Position numbers and translations under genes: made by a program
Notes under the pieces: generated by a model
What the model saw: only the letters and a program-made list of their open reading frames with translations
What the model was told of the DNA's origin: nothing
Databases searched by the model: none
In this document: piece after piece, positions 25,101-40,100 of the stretch
Position numbering within the stretch: the first letter of the stretch is position 1
How the letters are laid out: every line of letters starts with the position of its first letter
DNA from: Adineta vaga
Taxonomy: Eukaryota > Rotifera
Length of the DNA stretch: 64,000 nt
Assembly: GCA_021613535.1 (NCBI GenBank)
Contig: CP075497.1
Location: 9,114,001-9,178,000 of the forward strand
Reading direction: 5' to 3'

Positions 25101-28100
25101 CGTACTCTTATCTCGATATAAACAATTATGTATTTCCATTGATGAAACATCAAAATATTGTTCCATAATCATTCCATCGAAATTCATTCATGAAACTATT
25201 CTACAATTACAAACATCATTAGCACAGATAGTAAATATTTCCGTTATTTTTCATAATGCATCGGATGTTCGAACAGCATTTCAAAATCAAACTCATGTTT
25301 ATAATAATTTACAAAGTTTTTCGGATGAAATCAATGAACTTATTAAACGTGGAAATGAATTGATTAAACAACCGATGGTTCCGAAATATGTACAACATGA
25401 TATACAAATGATAGAGAAAGTTTATCATGGAAAAATTCAATTAGCACAAGATTTATTAGATAAACTCAAAGTAAAAATGATAAAAACAAATTTGATTCTA
25501 TTGATTTTCTTTTGAAATAGCGTTTATTGGATCTTTGGGAACGTTTTGATGGATATAAACGTCGTTATCAACAGCAAATTGAACGATTAAATAATGAATT
25601 ATTACAATGGAATAACAAACGAAATTCAATTCAATCATTTTCACAAGAAATTGAAATTTCTAAAGTAAAATAAATTTAATTTTTCTTCGAATTTCAAACA
25701 TGAAATTATTTGTAGCAATTCCAAAATTCTTATACTGATATGAAATCTTCACTTGAAGAAACAGGACAAGTTTTACAAACAATCTCTACAGATAATTTCT
25801 TGCCTTATGAAAATCTACAAGTATTGAAATGTGATTTTGATAATATGCAAGAAGATTTAAATGATAAATTGAGATTGATGAATGAGATTTTACAAGATTT
25901 AATCAATGATCAAGATAAATGGAAAAAATTTAATGATGAACTTCAACGATTAGAGACAGTATTCAAAGAAATTGGTTCATCATTTGAATCTCAAATGTCT
26001 GATGATCGAACTTTAGAAGATAAACAACGATTTGTAGAAGTAAAGAACTCACATGCTAACCGAAATGATAAAACAATTTGTTCATTTTCTAGCGTATTCG
26101 ATCTGATCTTGATGTACATATACATTCTTTATCGATCTTATATTCTGATGAATCTCATATTCAATCACTTCGTTCTCGACCGAAAGATTTTCAAAATGTT
26201 TTAAATCGTTTAAGTCAATTGCGTACATTTGCTGAAACAACATCTAATCATATCAATCGTAAGGAAGTGCAATTATCTGAATGTCGAACACATATACAAA
26301 CATCTCGACGTTATCTCGAACAATTACAACCATGGATTGAACAAGGAGAAGTTTATCTAAAGAAATCTTTTGATCAAATTGGTTCTTCGAATATAAATGA
26401 AGCAAAACAGTGCCTTGATGAACATAAAGTAAAAGTGATCAATTCTTACTTCTTTTTTTCTATCTTGAAACTTTTCTCAGGAATTTCTTGACGAACATCG
26501 TCGATTGTTAAGTATATATAATGATTTACTTGCTGAAGAATCGAATATAACTGATCAATCAGAATTCAAATCGTCAATCAAATCTGTATCTTTACGCTGG
26601 ATAGAACTCGATCGAAAATCCAATGATTTAACATCGAAATATGAATGTCAATATCGTGCATGGATATTATATGATTCAGAATTAAATGCATTTCGTAATC
26701 AAGTTTTATCAGAATTTGAACAACGAATTAATCGTACGATATCCATTGATACCAATCAATTCTTCGATCTCAATCGAATTCAAACATTCATCAATGAAAT
26801 TCGAGTAAAATGAAGCGAAACAAAAAAAATCGTTAAAAAACTTTTCATTTTTTTTTCTTTCTGTTTTCATTACAGTTACTTGAAGATAATCTTCGTCAAC
26901 ATACAACAAATTATGATCGTTTACATACACAAATGAATGATGTAAGGCAATACTGTTCATCTGAAGGTCAACGAACAGTTAATGAAGAACAAATAGCAAT
27001 TGACACACGATGGACTCAACTTCATCGAATGATTACTGACAAAGTAAATTTGAAGAGAAATGAAATCGAAGACAATTGTTATTCTAAAGATGACATAATG
27101 ATAGATATCCTTTTTCTTTCTTCGAAATTAAGTCTTATACTAAAATAAGAAGCAGACATTTGATAGAGAGTATAGTGTGTTAAACAATGTGGTCAATTCG
27201 TATACAAGTAGGTTTCTTTATTGCTCAGAAAAACATGAAATATCAAAAAGTCTTGTATATTTGTCGTATAATTTCTTTTCTTTTAGTTACACGAAACAGA
27301 ACGTCTATATGAATGTCGTAAATCCTTTCATAATCGTTATCAAACATTCGAACGGAGTGTTCGTGAACTTACTGAACAAATTGATAATCATGCACAGATT
27401 CAAACATCAACATGGAATCAAACATATCAAGATTTACAACGCATTCAAAATGAATTCAAATCAATTCAACCCTTATTATCATCAGTTGGACATGAATTAG
27501 CTGAACTTGAAGTTGCAGGTTTACCCAAAATTGAATTACAACCTATACAGAATACATATGAAACTCATCGACAACGATTAACTATGTAAGTAAAAGTAAA
27601 AATTTAGAAAAAAAGATGTTGAAAATCTTTGCCTTTTAGTTATGAGATTATTTTACAAAAACGCATGGATTTATTACAACGTTTTGATGAACATCTAAAA
27701 CGTTCCAATGACATTCGAATGAAATTTCAAGAAATTGATGAGAATATTCAACAAAAATCACAAATAAAACTTCCAGAAATTGATTTATTTAAAAGTCAAA
27801 TTGAAAAGTATACAATTGATTTACGTACAATTCAATCGGAAAGTAGTATACTTGATCGTTTAATGGAAGAAAGTAATAGTACAATAACGGATTCAAATAC
27901 TAATCGAACAATTTTCTTTACGGTTGAAAGTCGAAATATACAAAATCTCGTTGATATGATTGAAAATAAGGTGAGTTTCACATATTGACAAAGGTGAAAC
28001 TTGTTTAAATGAACTTTATTTACTTTCATACAATTGAGAAGCTTTGTAAAAGTCAACTTATTATATGTATTTTATTGAAGGATATACGGGCAAAAGAGTG

Positions 28101-31100
28101 AGAATGAAACCTTACGAATATCCGATGAAATATGTTAACAAAAATTTTTTTTTTTCATACAAAATATACAACATAAGAGGGTGATTTGTGTTAGTTTAGG
28201 ATATACAAATATAAAGTTAAGAAAGATAGATTTCGAATGAAAACGAAACTTTAGTTTAGATTTGAAATGTTAAACAGAAAGAAAGAGAAAATGTTCGATC
28301 GATCACGTAGAGGAGTAAGTTCAATGACAAGTTCTTAGGAAAAAAACAAGATTTATAATGATAATCAAAAAATACTTTTGATATCTATGTTTGTTTCCAA
28401 TAGCTTGTTCAACGACGAACACAAATACAAGAAATTAATCAAATAGTCGAAGATTTTACACAGACACATACAGATCTACTTCAACGTATTAATACTCTAA
28501 CAAATGATCTTCGTGCAGCTCGTCTCGCTGGTTATTCAATTCGTGATATTGAAGATCTTATGGCTGTTATTAAAGTATGTCTCTTCTCTCATTACCCATC
28601 GAAGTTAAATCAAATTGAAAATTTTGTATGAGAAAATCGGAGATTTAGGATATTTTCTTTCCAATCGTTCTATGCCCTCTGCATATTTTTCAATATCCTA
28701 TCAACACGCATAAATATTTCGCATGAACACGTAGATATATTTAGCTATGACACCAAAATTTCAGCGCACCTCTATATATATACTTGCTTCACATATACTC
28801 GGCACTCCATCTTGCATGCTTATCTATATATCTATTCGAACCTTTTCTTTTGTGCTATACTGCACCCTCACAGCTAGCTTTGTTCTTGTGAGCTTTTGCT
28901 TTCCAGCGTTTACAGGAGGAAATCGAACATGAACTTGATCCATTATTCAAACAATTGATACAGAAATCTGTCAATTCAACAGTTGAAATTGATAATCTTA
29001 TTCAAAAAACGCAAATTGAATGGGAAAAATTAAATGTAGAAACAAATGAACGACTCTATGTTCTTCAGCGAGCACATACGTTATATAATGAAATTGAAGT
29101 CTTGAAAACTCGAGTGGAAACTATGATACATCGTGCGGAAATCGTTTTCAATGAAACAATTATCAGTTCTTATACATCATATCAAGCAAAAGCTCATTTA
29201 AATACATTAAAAGTATGCTGAAAAATTAAGATAAGATTATCCATTGAAATTCATTGATTCTATTCTAGCAAATTGAATTAGATCAACATAAAAGTGCTGA
29301 ACATGATATGATGATCTGTCAAAAACGACGTGATGAATTTATAAATGTATTAATATCATGGTATGAAATGGATTGGTCAAGATATTTTAATCTTTCCGAA
29401 CTTTTAACTAAAGTTCGAGAAACCTTTGAAGTAAGTCTTATTGATAATTTGTCATTGACTTTCTCTTATTCTTATTCAGGTTCAATTACGTGCACATATT
29501 AAACGTACGGAAACAATTTGTAATAATTTACAAACTATGGAACAACTTCAAACAGAAATAAATATAAAAATTCATGCACTTGATGAATTAGCATCGAGAT
29601 TAACCGACAATATCGATCAAGATCGTTTTCTCGAAATTGTTCAAGTAATTTGAACTAAAATTTGAATTGTATTCAAATATCTTATCTCATTTAGATTCAA
29701 CGTCCAATTCTTACAGATTTATTAAATCAATTTGATGAACAATTACTAAATATAAAAGTCAATTGTGATGAACATTATTTCAATGAATTAGATCAATATC
29801 ATCAACATATATCTGAACGTGTTCAAACATTTGATGATCAAATTAATGAATTTATTGAAAAAGAACATCAAATTCAAGATGAATGTTCGAACTTACTGAA
29901 TGAGATTGAATCTCACAATCCTTTTCTCATCAAATTAGTTGAAGAATTCGAAACTTGTGAGATGATTTTCAATGATATTGATTCGATTGAAAATTTCGTT
30001 AAACTCCATCAACAAATTAAACAAATTCAAAATGAATTGATCGAATTTAATACGACAAAACTTATAGTATTAAATGAAACGATTGAACAATATACAAATC
30101 GACATATACGTAACGAAAGTACACAATTAAGTACAGAATTAATGACTATTAATAATCGATATTATTTATTAATACAAGATTTCAATCGATTATTAGAACG
30201 TATTGACGAACGTATTGAATGTGAAACAAATAATTCAATTGAAAGTTATAGAAAATTCATTGAAAATTTACGAGTTAAATTAACACGAATACATAATGAT
30301 TCTCGATTAACAATTGATGTCAAACAAAGATTAATTAATGTAAATTACAACAACAAAAAAAAAACAATTTTGCTTTTCTTTGACGTTATTTGTTTTATCT
30401 TTAGGAAATTGCTCAATCATTAACGAATGCTCATGTCTATGTGTATCAAACAATGGAAGAGATAAAAATGACACGAAATTTATTAAATAATGAATATAAT
30501 AGTAACGAAATTGATGATGAATGTCAAGCTATTAACGATGAATGGAATGAATTTTTAAATGATTTTAATAATCAAAAAGAAGAAATAATCAAAATTGAAA
30601 TTGATATCGAAAAATATGACTTACAAATAAATGAAATGCATCAACGGTTAAAAGAACAAGAAAATTCCTTTCAATCAATGATTGCAAATCAATCAACACT
30701 TGAATTCAAATTCAATAAACTCGAACAAATTAAAGTAGAATAAAAAAAGGTTTTCTTCAAAATGAAATATTTGCATTTGTTTATGTTTTTATCAAAAGGC
30801 TTTGATACAAAATCTCGATCTATATGTAGATCTTAAACAAGAACTAAACCAATTGGAAACAAAAGTTTCAATTAGATTTTTAATTGAAAATTATAATCAA
30901 TATTTGGATAAACGTCAACAATTACTTTCAAATGCTCAAGTAAATCGTTTTCTTTCTTGAAAAATAAATAATATTCATTGTCAATGTCTAGAATGCATTA
31001 GTTCAAATAGCAGAAGCAGTTGAATATCATGAACAATTTGAAGCAATTTTACAAAAATTTGAACAATGGATGACTGATGCCGAAAATCAATTAGAAAATC

Positions 31101-34100
31101 ATACTCGAGCAGAAATGCAATCGGATTATGCAATTGATGAACATTATAAAAGTGTTGAGGTACGATCTTCAGATTTGCGATATATTATCCTACTATTTTA
31201 TATACTTTAATCAAGATTTTATTGATCTAACATACTTACATAAGTGTTAATAGATGCAATAAATTTGATAGTAAAAAGTATGATCTAGAATTTTCTAAAT
31301 CTTACGATACTGTTTGACTTTCATACAATTCAATTCTTTGAGGATTTCGTGTATGATTAGATTGTCAAATAAGAATTTGATATAGTGTTGAAAGAGTCTA
31401 ACAACATATTAATTTTGTTTTTTTAGGATTTGATCAATGAAAATATAGATGGTGAAAGTCTTCTTTCAACTCTCGATGATTGTTTTGAACAAGTATTAAA
31501 AAGTACATCAATCGAAGGACGTACTCAATTGAAATCTCTTATTACGAAAAATCAAACACGTTGGTTAAATTATCATACAAAACAAAAGAATTTAAAACAA
31601 ATTTTACATAATGTTAAAATGGATCGTATGGAATTAGATGAAACATTAAATGAAATTCATGATTGGATTACTGAACATCGTTATAAACTCAATGATTTAA
31701 TAAATAATTTAAGTTTACGTGATGAAAATCGAAAACGATTATATCAATTGAAAAATTTGTTCAATGATATTAATGTAAAACAAACATTATTGAATAAATT
31801 AAAAGGTAAAATTCTTGAAAATGATCGATTAGATCTTGTCGAAGAAAAACTTCATGAATTCGAACATGAACTTCATCTACGAACGAATTCATTAGAAGAA
31901 TTTCTTCGTACACAAATATCAATTGAAGATACAAAACAAATAACCATGGAAAAATTGAAATTTCTAATGGATCGATTATCATTATGTACGAAAACTGATT
32001 GTGATTTGGATACATTACAAAGTCGTTTACATAAAATTGAAGTTTGTTTTCATTGTATCAATTCTTTTCTAATTTGTTTCTTTTTAGGAATATAAAAATG
32101 AATTAGAAATATTAGAAAAAGATTTTCAACAAAGTTACAATCAATATCAATCGATCATTGAAATCAATTTAATGTCCGTTATTCAATTACATTACCAAGA
32201 AAATTTCGAACAAATGCATTTAGTGATTGAAAATGGTAAACAAACAATCGAACGAGCCATATTTGAATTAAAACATTTATGTGATATATGGAATCAATAT
32301 GATAAACATAATCAATCGTTTGTTACTTGGTTAAATCAAACAGAAAATCAATTAAATGAATATTTAACAAGAGAAAATCAGAATGAACAATATACGATCG
32401 AATATTTAAATCAATTGAGTGAAAATATTGAAGATAAAGATAAACAATTGAAAAAATTGGAAGAATTAGAAATCTCAATTACAGATTATAATTGGTCGAG
32501 ACAAGCACATAATACATCGATTTTAAGACAAAGGTAAGTTTGATTTCGATTTACGAAAGAATGATTTTCTCTCTTCGTATTTCCTAGGGTGATTGTTCTA
32601 CTTCGTCAATGTGAAAGTCAACTTGAACGTGCTCAACAATCATTGAATTTTAATCAACAATGGGATGATTTATTGTCGATAGTTCATAAATCGTTTGAGA
32701 ATTATCAAAAACAATTATTAGACATTCGTCAAGATCAATCTGTTCTCATACATTTGGATGCAATTCAAGTAAATTCATTATTTCTTTCTTAAGAAATTTT
32801 CATAGAATTCATTTAGAATATTCAACATCATCGAAATGAATGTGAACAAAATATGAAACGATTAGAAACATTGGCTACTACGGGATATATTTATCCCAAT
32901 AGAAAAGAATCGAATCGTGCACAAATACGGTACTAATATCTATCTGTATGATAAAAGATTGTAAGAATGATATTTATTTCAAATATTTAGATCATTAAAA
33001 ATTGAATTAAATGAATTGAATCAATTATTTGCATCTATTCAACAAGATTTACGAACACGTTCACAAGCATGTGAACTTGTTCAAACATGTATCGATGAAA
33101 TTAATCTATTTCTGAATTCTATATATCTACGATCAGATGATAATGAAAGTCTTTCATCAATTTCAATAAAAAATCTTCATGTACATCTTCTTTCTCTCTC
33201 TCTCTCTCAATTTTCTTTATTTCGTTGACTTTTTTTGTCCGTTGTAGGATCAATTGAATCAATTCGATATCAAATCAAAACGTTTACGTACAATCGATCC
33301 ATTTTTAAGTCATTGTACAATGGAATTGATGCGTACATTTGAATCCATGACCAATCGATTTCAATTAACACGAAAAGATCTCGAAGTAAACATTGATTTC
33401 ATTTCTCACTATGAACTTAATGAAAATTTCTTTAGACATTGATTCATAAACATGAATTATTCTTTACAAAACAACAAGAATTCGAAACATTAGTTATTGA
33501 TTTAGAACGACGTTCAAATTATTTAAAGACAAGTTATGAAACAATAGAAAATATTCATAGAGATAATCGAAGAGAATTAGATATTAAACTTGATAAACAT
33601 CAAGTAATTGATTGTTTTGATATGTATTTCTTAAAACTTCATTTAAATTCTTTTTCGTAGCAATTAATTCAAGCAATAGAAGAACTCAACAAACAAATTA
33701 CAAATATTCGTCAAAAACTTTATGAAAGTGATCTACACAACTCAATACAAGAATCGATAGGAAATCGTTTGAATCATCTCGAACAAAGTTCAACGATTTT
33801 ACAAGACAAAACTCAACAAAAGATAACATTTATAACAACAATTAAATTAGAATGTGATCAGTTAATAGGAGATATTAAACAAATGAGTGATTGGTTAAAA
33901 ATAACTGATCAACAATTGAATAAATTTCTAGTAGTCAATCTTAGTACAGCAGAAGAGAAAAAAGAAGTAGCAACAAAAATTATGGTTGGTCACATAGATA
34001 CAAGACATGATTAATGAATGATTCTTTTCATTTTATTTTAAGGATAAATTTGATGAATTTACTCTTCAAGAAGTACTTCGTCAACAGATCAGACAACGTG

Positions 34101-37100
34101 CTGATACTCTATTTCAAACGATTGATGATGCTCCATTACTGGCAAATCTCGATGATCTCGATCGAACATTCACAACATTGCAACAACAAATTCAAGTAAG
34201 TTTGTAAATCGAACTTTCTTATTCGATCTATTCTTTTGTTCAGCATCGTTGTGAAATCTTGAATCGAGCAGCTCTTCAACATTCTGAATATGATCTTCAT
34301 TTTGAAAATCTATTCAAAAGTTTATCATCTCTTCAAATCATTTTCGAAAACATTCATCAACAAGAAAATCATTCTGATATTCTATCACAACTTAAAGTAA
34401 CTTTTTTCTTTCATTCGAACCAATCATAATCAAAAGAATTTCTTCATAGAACTTCAAAACTCAATGTAATTATTTCGAAGAAGAACTTCGTCGACTTACC
34501 TATATCCATGAACAAATTCTCGGCGAAACATCCATTGAAGGAACTGAACAAATTAAATTGAATTTCAAACAATTTCAAACGAAATGGAAAACATTGAAGA
34601 ATGATATTCAATCATTCGAAGTAAAACATCTCTCTCTCTCTGTTTCTTTTCTATATAAAATTTTCTCTCAAGGATAAACTAGCACAACATGACGAAGAAC
34701 AACGATTAGTTCTCAATGAACAAGCCACTATTGAACAAACATTGAATACAATTCAACAACAATTACAAAGTTTTGATCAACAATTTTCACACGATGAGTT
34801 TACTCGTCAACGTCTTCAACAAATGACAAATATCTTAACAAATGTTGAGAAATTTCATTTACATCTGTTATCTCCATCATCATCTATTGATACGACAATT
34901 ACTGAACGTGCACAACACTTATCATCATTTCATGAACAATTAAAAACAACAACTGAAGTAATAAACTTCGAATTTCATGTCTTAATGAGAGTTTTCATTT
35001 GTTTTCTCTAGAAAAAAATCTTTGAATTAAATCAAAATGAGAAATATTCCAATGAAATTCTTTCCTATCAACTAATTTTACAAAATTTAATCGATACTTG
35101 TTCAATACGTTTACAAACATTTCGAAATGAAAAATCGAAAAGTGAAATTTATATCAAACGAACAATCAACGCATTTGAAGTTAGACTTTTCCTTCAAAAG
35201 ATTGAATATTTTAATTTCTTTTCAAAGGATCATCGAACACGTTTGAATGATTTCATCAACAAATCCAAAGAGTTAAAAACGAAAATCGATGATGAATGTC
35301 TTTCACAAGATTTAGTTACGATATTAAATGATAAGATCAATCAAATAATTGTAATTTGATGAAAAAAGTATTGAAAAAAAACATTTATTGAATTTATTTA
35401 GAATGGTGCGGAAGAATGTTCAATGAATTTAACTGAAGTAGAAACGGAATGTTATCGATTACAAGAATTGATTAATTCAGAAAAAACATCTATGGAAACT
35501 CTTCAACAGATCTTGATAACATTGAACAGGATATTGATGAATTTGTTTTAAAGGATTCAATCGAAGAGAAATTAGTTCAAAAAGAAGAATTAAAAGTAAA
35601 TCAAAATATCTTCACAATGGATCTGTATCAACTAAATTTTTACATTTAGAAATTACAACAACAATGTCATGAATCGAATGATCAGTTAGTACACATCCAT
35701 ACTCATCTTACTGATAATTCTATTGATGACGGTGAACTCTCAATGATTCTCAATGAAACAAAACGAAAATGTGATGAACTTCTTAAAGATCTCCAAGTAA
35801 ATATTCTACATACATCGACACACATCATCTCACTTTTTTCTCCTACTTTCCAATACATATCAATTTGGGGTTTCATATCGATTATTTTAATCATACTGAT
35901 CACCATCAATACACACTTGAATGGTATCATCTGTCGAAAGAAACGAATCAACATAGTTTTCTTTAGTTTATGCATATGCATAAATTTAATTTAAAAAACG
36001 ACCTTGTATTTCGAATAATCGAAAAAAAACTGAAAATTTTGTTCCTATCTTTATTTGACTCTCTTTTTTTCTCTTCTCTTTAGCATCTTCTTCGTTCATG
36101 TGATGAAATTCTAACAAAACAAACAACATTTGATGAAACATATCATGATGTTCGAAAATCTCTCGAAAGTCTTCATGAAAAATATCAAAGTAGTCTAGAA
36201 GTTGATAGTGGTGTAGCTGAATTAAGTGCACTCCTATCTGAATGTGATTCATTACGTGATCGAGTGGATTTTATGACATCATCTTATAATACAATTGATA
36301 CACAATTACGTATACGTCATTCGACAACAATATTGAATATGAACTCCTCGGAACAAAATCATTCAATGAAAACAATGTTACAACAAACAAAAGAAGAATT
36401 TAATCGTCTTGAACAAATCCTACGTTCATCAAAACAAACCATCGAATCCAAACAACAACGTTTATTAACATTAAATAAACAATTAAATGATATTGAACAT
36501 GAATATCAATTAATTATCACAACAGTCAAATTACTTAATAAAGAAGAAAATATTAAAGATGATCAATATGAATATAAAGATGAATCTCAACGACGACGAG
36601 TATAAATAGATTTGTTTTTATTTCTCGAATTTTAATTTCTTTTGAATTGGATTTTAGTTGACAATTCAAGATATCGAACCAAAACAAAATCGTTTACAGA
36701 TTATTGCGAATGAAGCCCATGATTTAAATGATTTACAATTAGCAACCAATGCAAAAGATCTACTAGATCAATTTACTCATTTGTGTGAAGATCTTTCAGT
36801 ATGAAGATTTTCAATGAAGATTTGTTTTGATTATTCTCATGTTTTGTTTAGACACAACTCGATGAAAGTGAACGTCGTTATCAAATGTTACAGAAATTTT
36901 CAAATGAATGTTTAAGTCTTCAACAAAATCTACAGAGTATTCAAAATCAACTATCGCCCATTTCAGATACTTATGGTGATAAAGAAGTTCTCGAAGATAA
37001 ATTGAATAAATTAAAAGTAAGTTTTCCTATCTATTGAGAAGATCATCTTCAAAATGAGAGATATTCTTTGTTATTGAAGGAAATCAAAATTAATTATCAA

Positions 37101-40100
37101 GAATTAAGACCAACGTTAGAAACTATTGAACAAATGACAAATGAAATGTTGATGATAGTTGGTCAAAATGGTAAATTATCCATTCGTCGTGAATGGGAAC
37201 GTATTCAAACGAAATCTCATCATATCAATTCTACTCTTCTCAAAGTACGAAAACTTCAAATCATATTTTCTCTTACATTCTCATCGTGATCTAGGTGGAA
37301 AGTCAACTACAAAATTGTATAACTGATTGGACATTATATTTACAAGACAGTGAACAATTATCAAATCAACTTCAGGAATTCGAATCTTCATTGCAAATAG
37401 TGAATACACAAGTACAAAATGATGGACAAACATCATTGATTACTTTACGAGTAAAATCAACTTTTTTTCTTGTCGGAAAAAGAGAATGGATTTGAATAAT
37501 GAACGTTTTTTTTCTTCTATTTTAGAATATGAAGAATGATTTAGATTCAATTGAAAATAATTACAATAGTCTCTATCGTATTGCAAGTGATTTATCTCAA
37601 CGTACTCAAGAAACTGATCTACTTGAAAATGTACAACAATTACAAATATTTGTACAACGATTGAAAGTTTTATTAAAAGATCTTCTGTGTCGAGTAACAG
37701 ATAATCAAACAAAATATTCCGCTTATTTCCAACAAATGAATATCTATAATCAATCAATTGATAAACTTGAAATACTTCTGAAGAAAATTACGAATAATAT
37801 CGATGAATGGAATAGTAGTGATCAATCAATTGAAATTGAAATTGTTCAAACGACATTGAATAATTTACAATATTTACTCAATGATCAATCCATTATTCAA
37901 CGTCAATCTAATCTATTAAATGAACTTACAGAATCTTTATTTGATTCAGCAGAAAATCCAGATTTCTTTCGGTATGTATAAAAAATACTAGTCGACATTT
38001 ATTTCTATAGATTTTCTTCGTATTTCTATTAGTGATACATATGTAACAATGATCAATCGTCAAACAGACCTATTTGACAAAGCCAATACAATTGAACATC
38101 AATTGAATGCTTTCTTTCAACAAATCAATGAATTGAAGAAAGTAAAAGCGAAAATTCTTGAATCACATTCGAATATTGGAAGAAAACTAAGAGAAATCAA
38201 TGGTTTATTATCAACAATTAATGTAGAAGAAAAACAAGAACGATTGATACATTCACAGGTACTAAATTTATTCTTATTTTATATTTATATCGAAATGAAA
38301 TCTTTGCAGACTATTTTGGAAATCTTAAATGAAACTGATATACATATTACAGAATTTTCTGATATGATCCATCATCTTCAACCAAATATTATTGAATTTC
38401 TCAATGAATTCGAACAGATTCAATCGAAACAAGAACAATTAATCGATGAAACTAAAGTAAAACTATTTCATTGCTAGTTTCTCTTCTCTAAACATGTTTT
38501 TATAGACGTTAGAAAATCAATCACGATCTGAATACAATGCATTAAAACAATGGATTGAAATTCAACAACAATTCGAACGTATTCTAACAAAACTTACCAA
38601 AGATTTTGAACAGACCACAAATTATCATACATTACAGCAATTAGATCAATTAACTGAGCATTTAACAATGAATTTAACAAAACAAGACGACATGGAACAT
38701 CTTTTTCAACAAACTAAACAACTTATTCAATGTTTAGATCAATCCAGTCAATATAACATACTTCGTACGATTGAACAATATCAAACACGATGGAAAGATC
38801 TCTATACACGAATAAATCGAAAACTTGAAGAAATAGGTAAAATTGATTCTTTGAATTTATATTAATTACATGTTTTGTTTTTTCTTGTAGAAAAAATTCG
38901 TCATCAAACAACGAATCTTATTAACGATTGTGAAATTAATTTAAAGAAATGTATTGACTTTATTGTTCTATTAACTGAAATTCAGAATGATTCAACACGA
39001 ACATCGACTGATAAACTTAATCAATTAAAAGTAAAATGATTTTGTATATTCTTCGGGATTGAAAAGAAAAAGATGTTTTCTTTCTCATTAGACTGAATAC
39101 ATGTCAACATTTACATCTTTAATGGTAACAATGGAAAATAATCTTTCATCTGCAAGAGATTTAAATACAATATTAACAATTGAATCTCAAATAAGACATT
39201 TAATTGAACAATTAATTGAAACAAAAACTAAAATCAAAGAACAATTCGATGTAAAGAAATGATATGAAATAAAAAATACAAAAGCTTCTCTTTTTCTTTT
39301 ACAGTTTACAATTCAACATTTGGAAGAATTGATCGAACGATTTCGTATGTCTTTAAATGAACATAATAATCTTGAAAAACAACTTACAATTGCATTACGT
39401 GATGCAGACAAATGCTTAAATCTTGTTGGCGATGATTTTACACAACAAACTCGTCAATATCTTAATGTAGAAGACAATATTTTGTATATTATTTCGAAAA
39501 CTTTTCTTCTCATATCCTTTCAGGAATATCAAACGAATCAACGTACAATTCTGATTGATTTACAAAAGATATCTGATCATAATTGTCTTTTAATCTCAGA
39601 TGTAAAAGCCACAGAATATTTACAGACACGTTATGATCATTTGAAAGAATTACATTTAAATCTCGAACAAAAAATCAATCATCTACGAGTACGTATTTTG
39701 TATTTTCGAAAGCGTATCTTCGATTTCCATCTCTTCCTGTAGGAACGTATCAATGTTTCACTTTCGATGAATGAAAAAATTGATGATAATATTCGACAAA
39801 TCAAACGGAAATTAATTCTCTATGAAAATGATCTTCATCGATTAAAAACAGAAATACCAAGTACAGTTTCAGATAAACGTATCCGTGCAGAATCTGCTGT
39901 GGTATAATTTTATTTTGAAATTGAAAGTACAATACTCTCTTGAATTTTTCAGACGGTTTTTAACGATTTGGAATTGATCGATGCGGTAGTTATCGAATTA
40001 ATTCGTGATGCTGAAAATACCTCGGAAACATCAACAGAAAATCTTCGTAGTTTACATGAAATTAAACATCAACATGAACAAATGCTCAATGAATTTAGAG

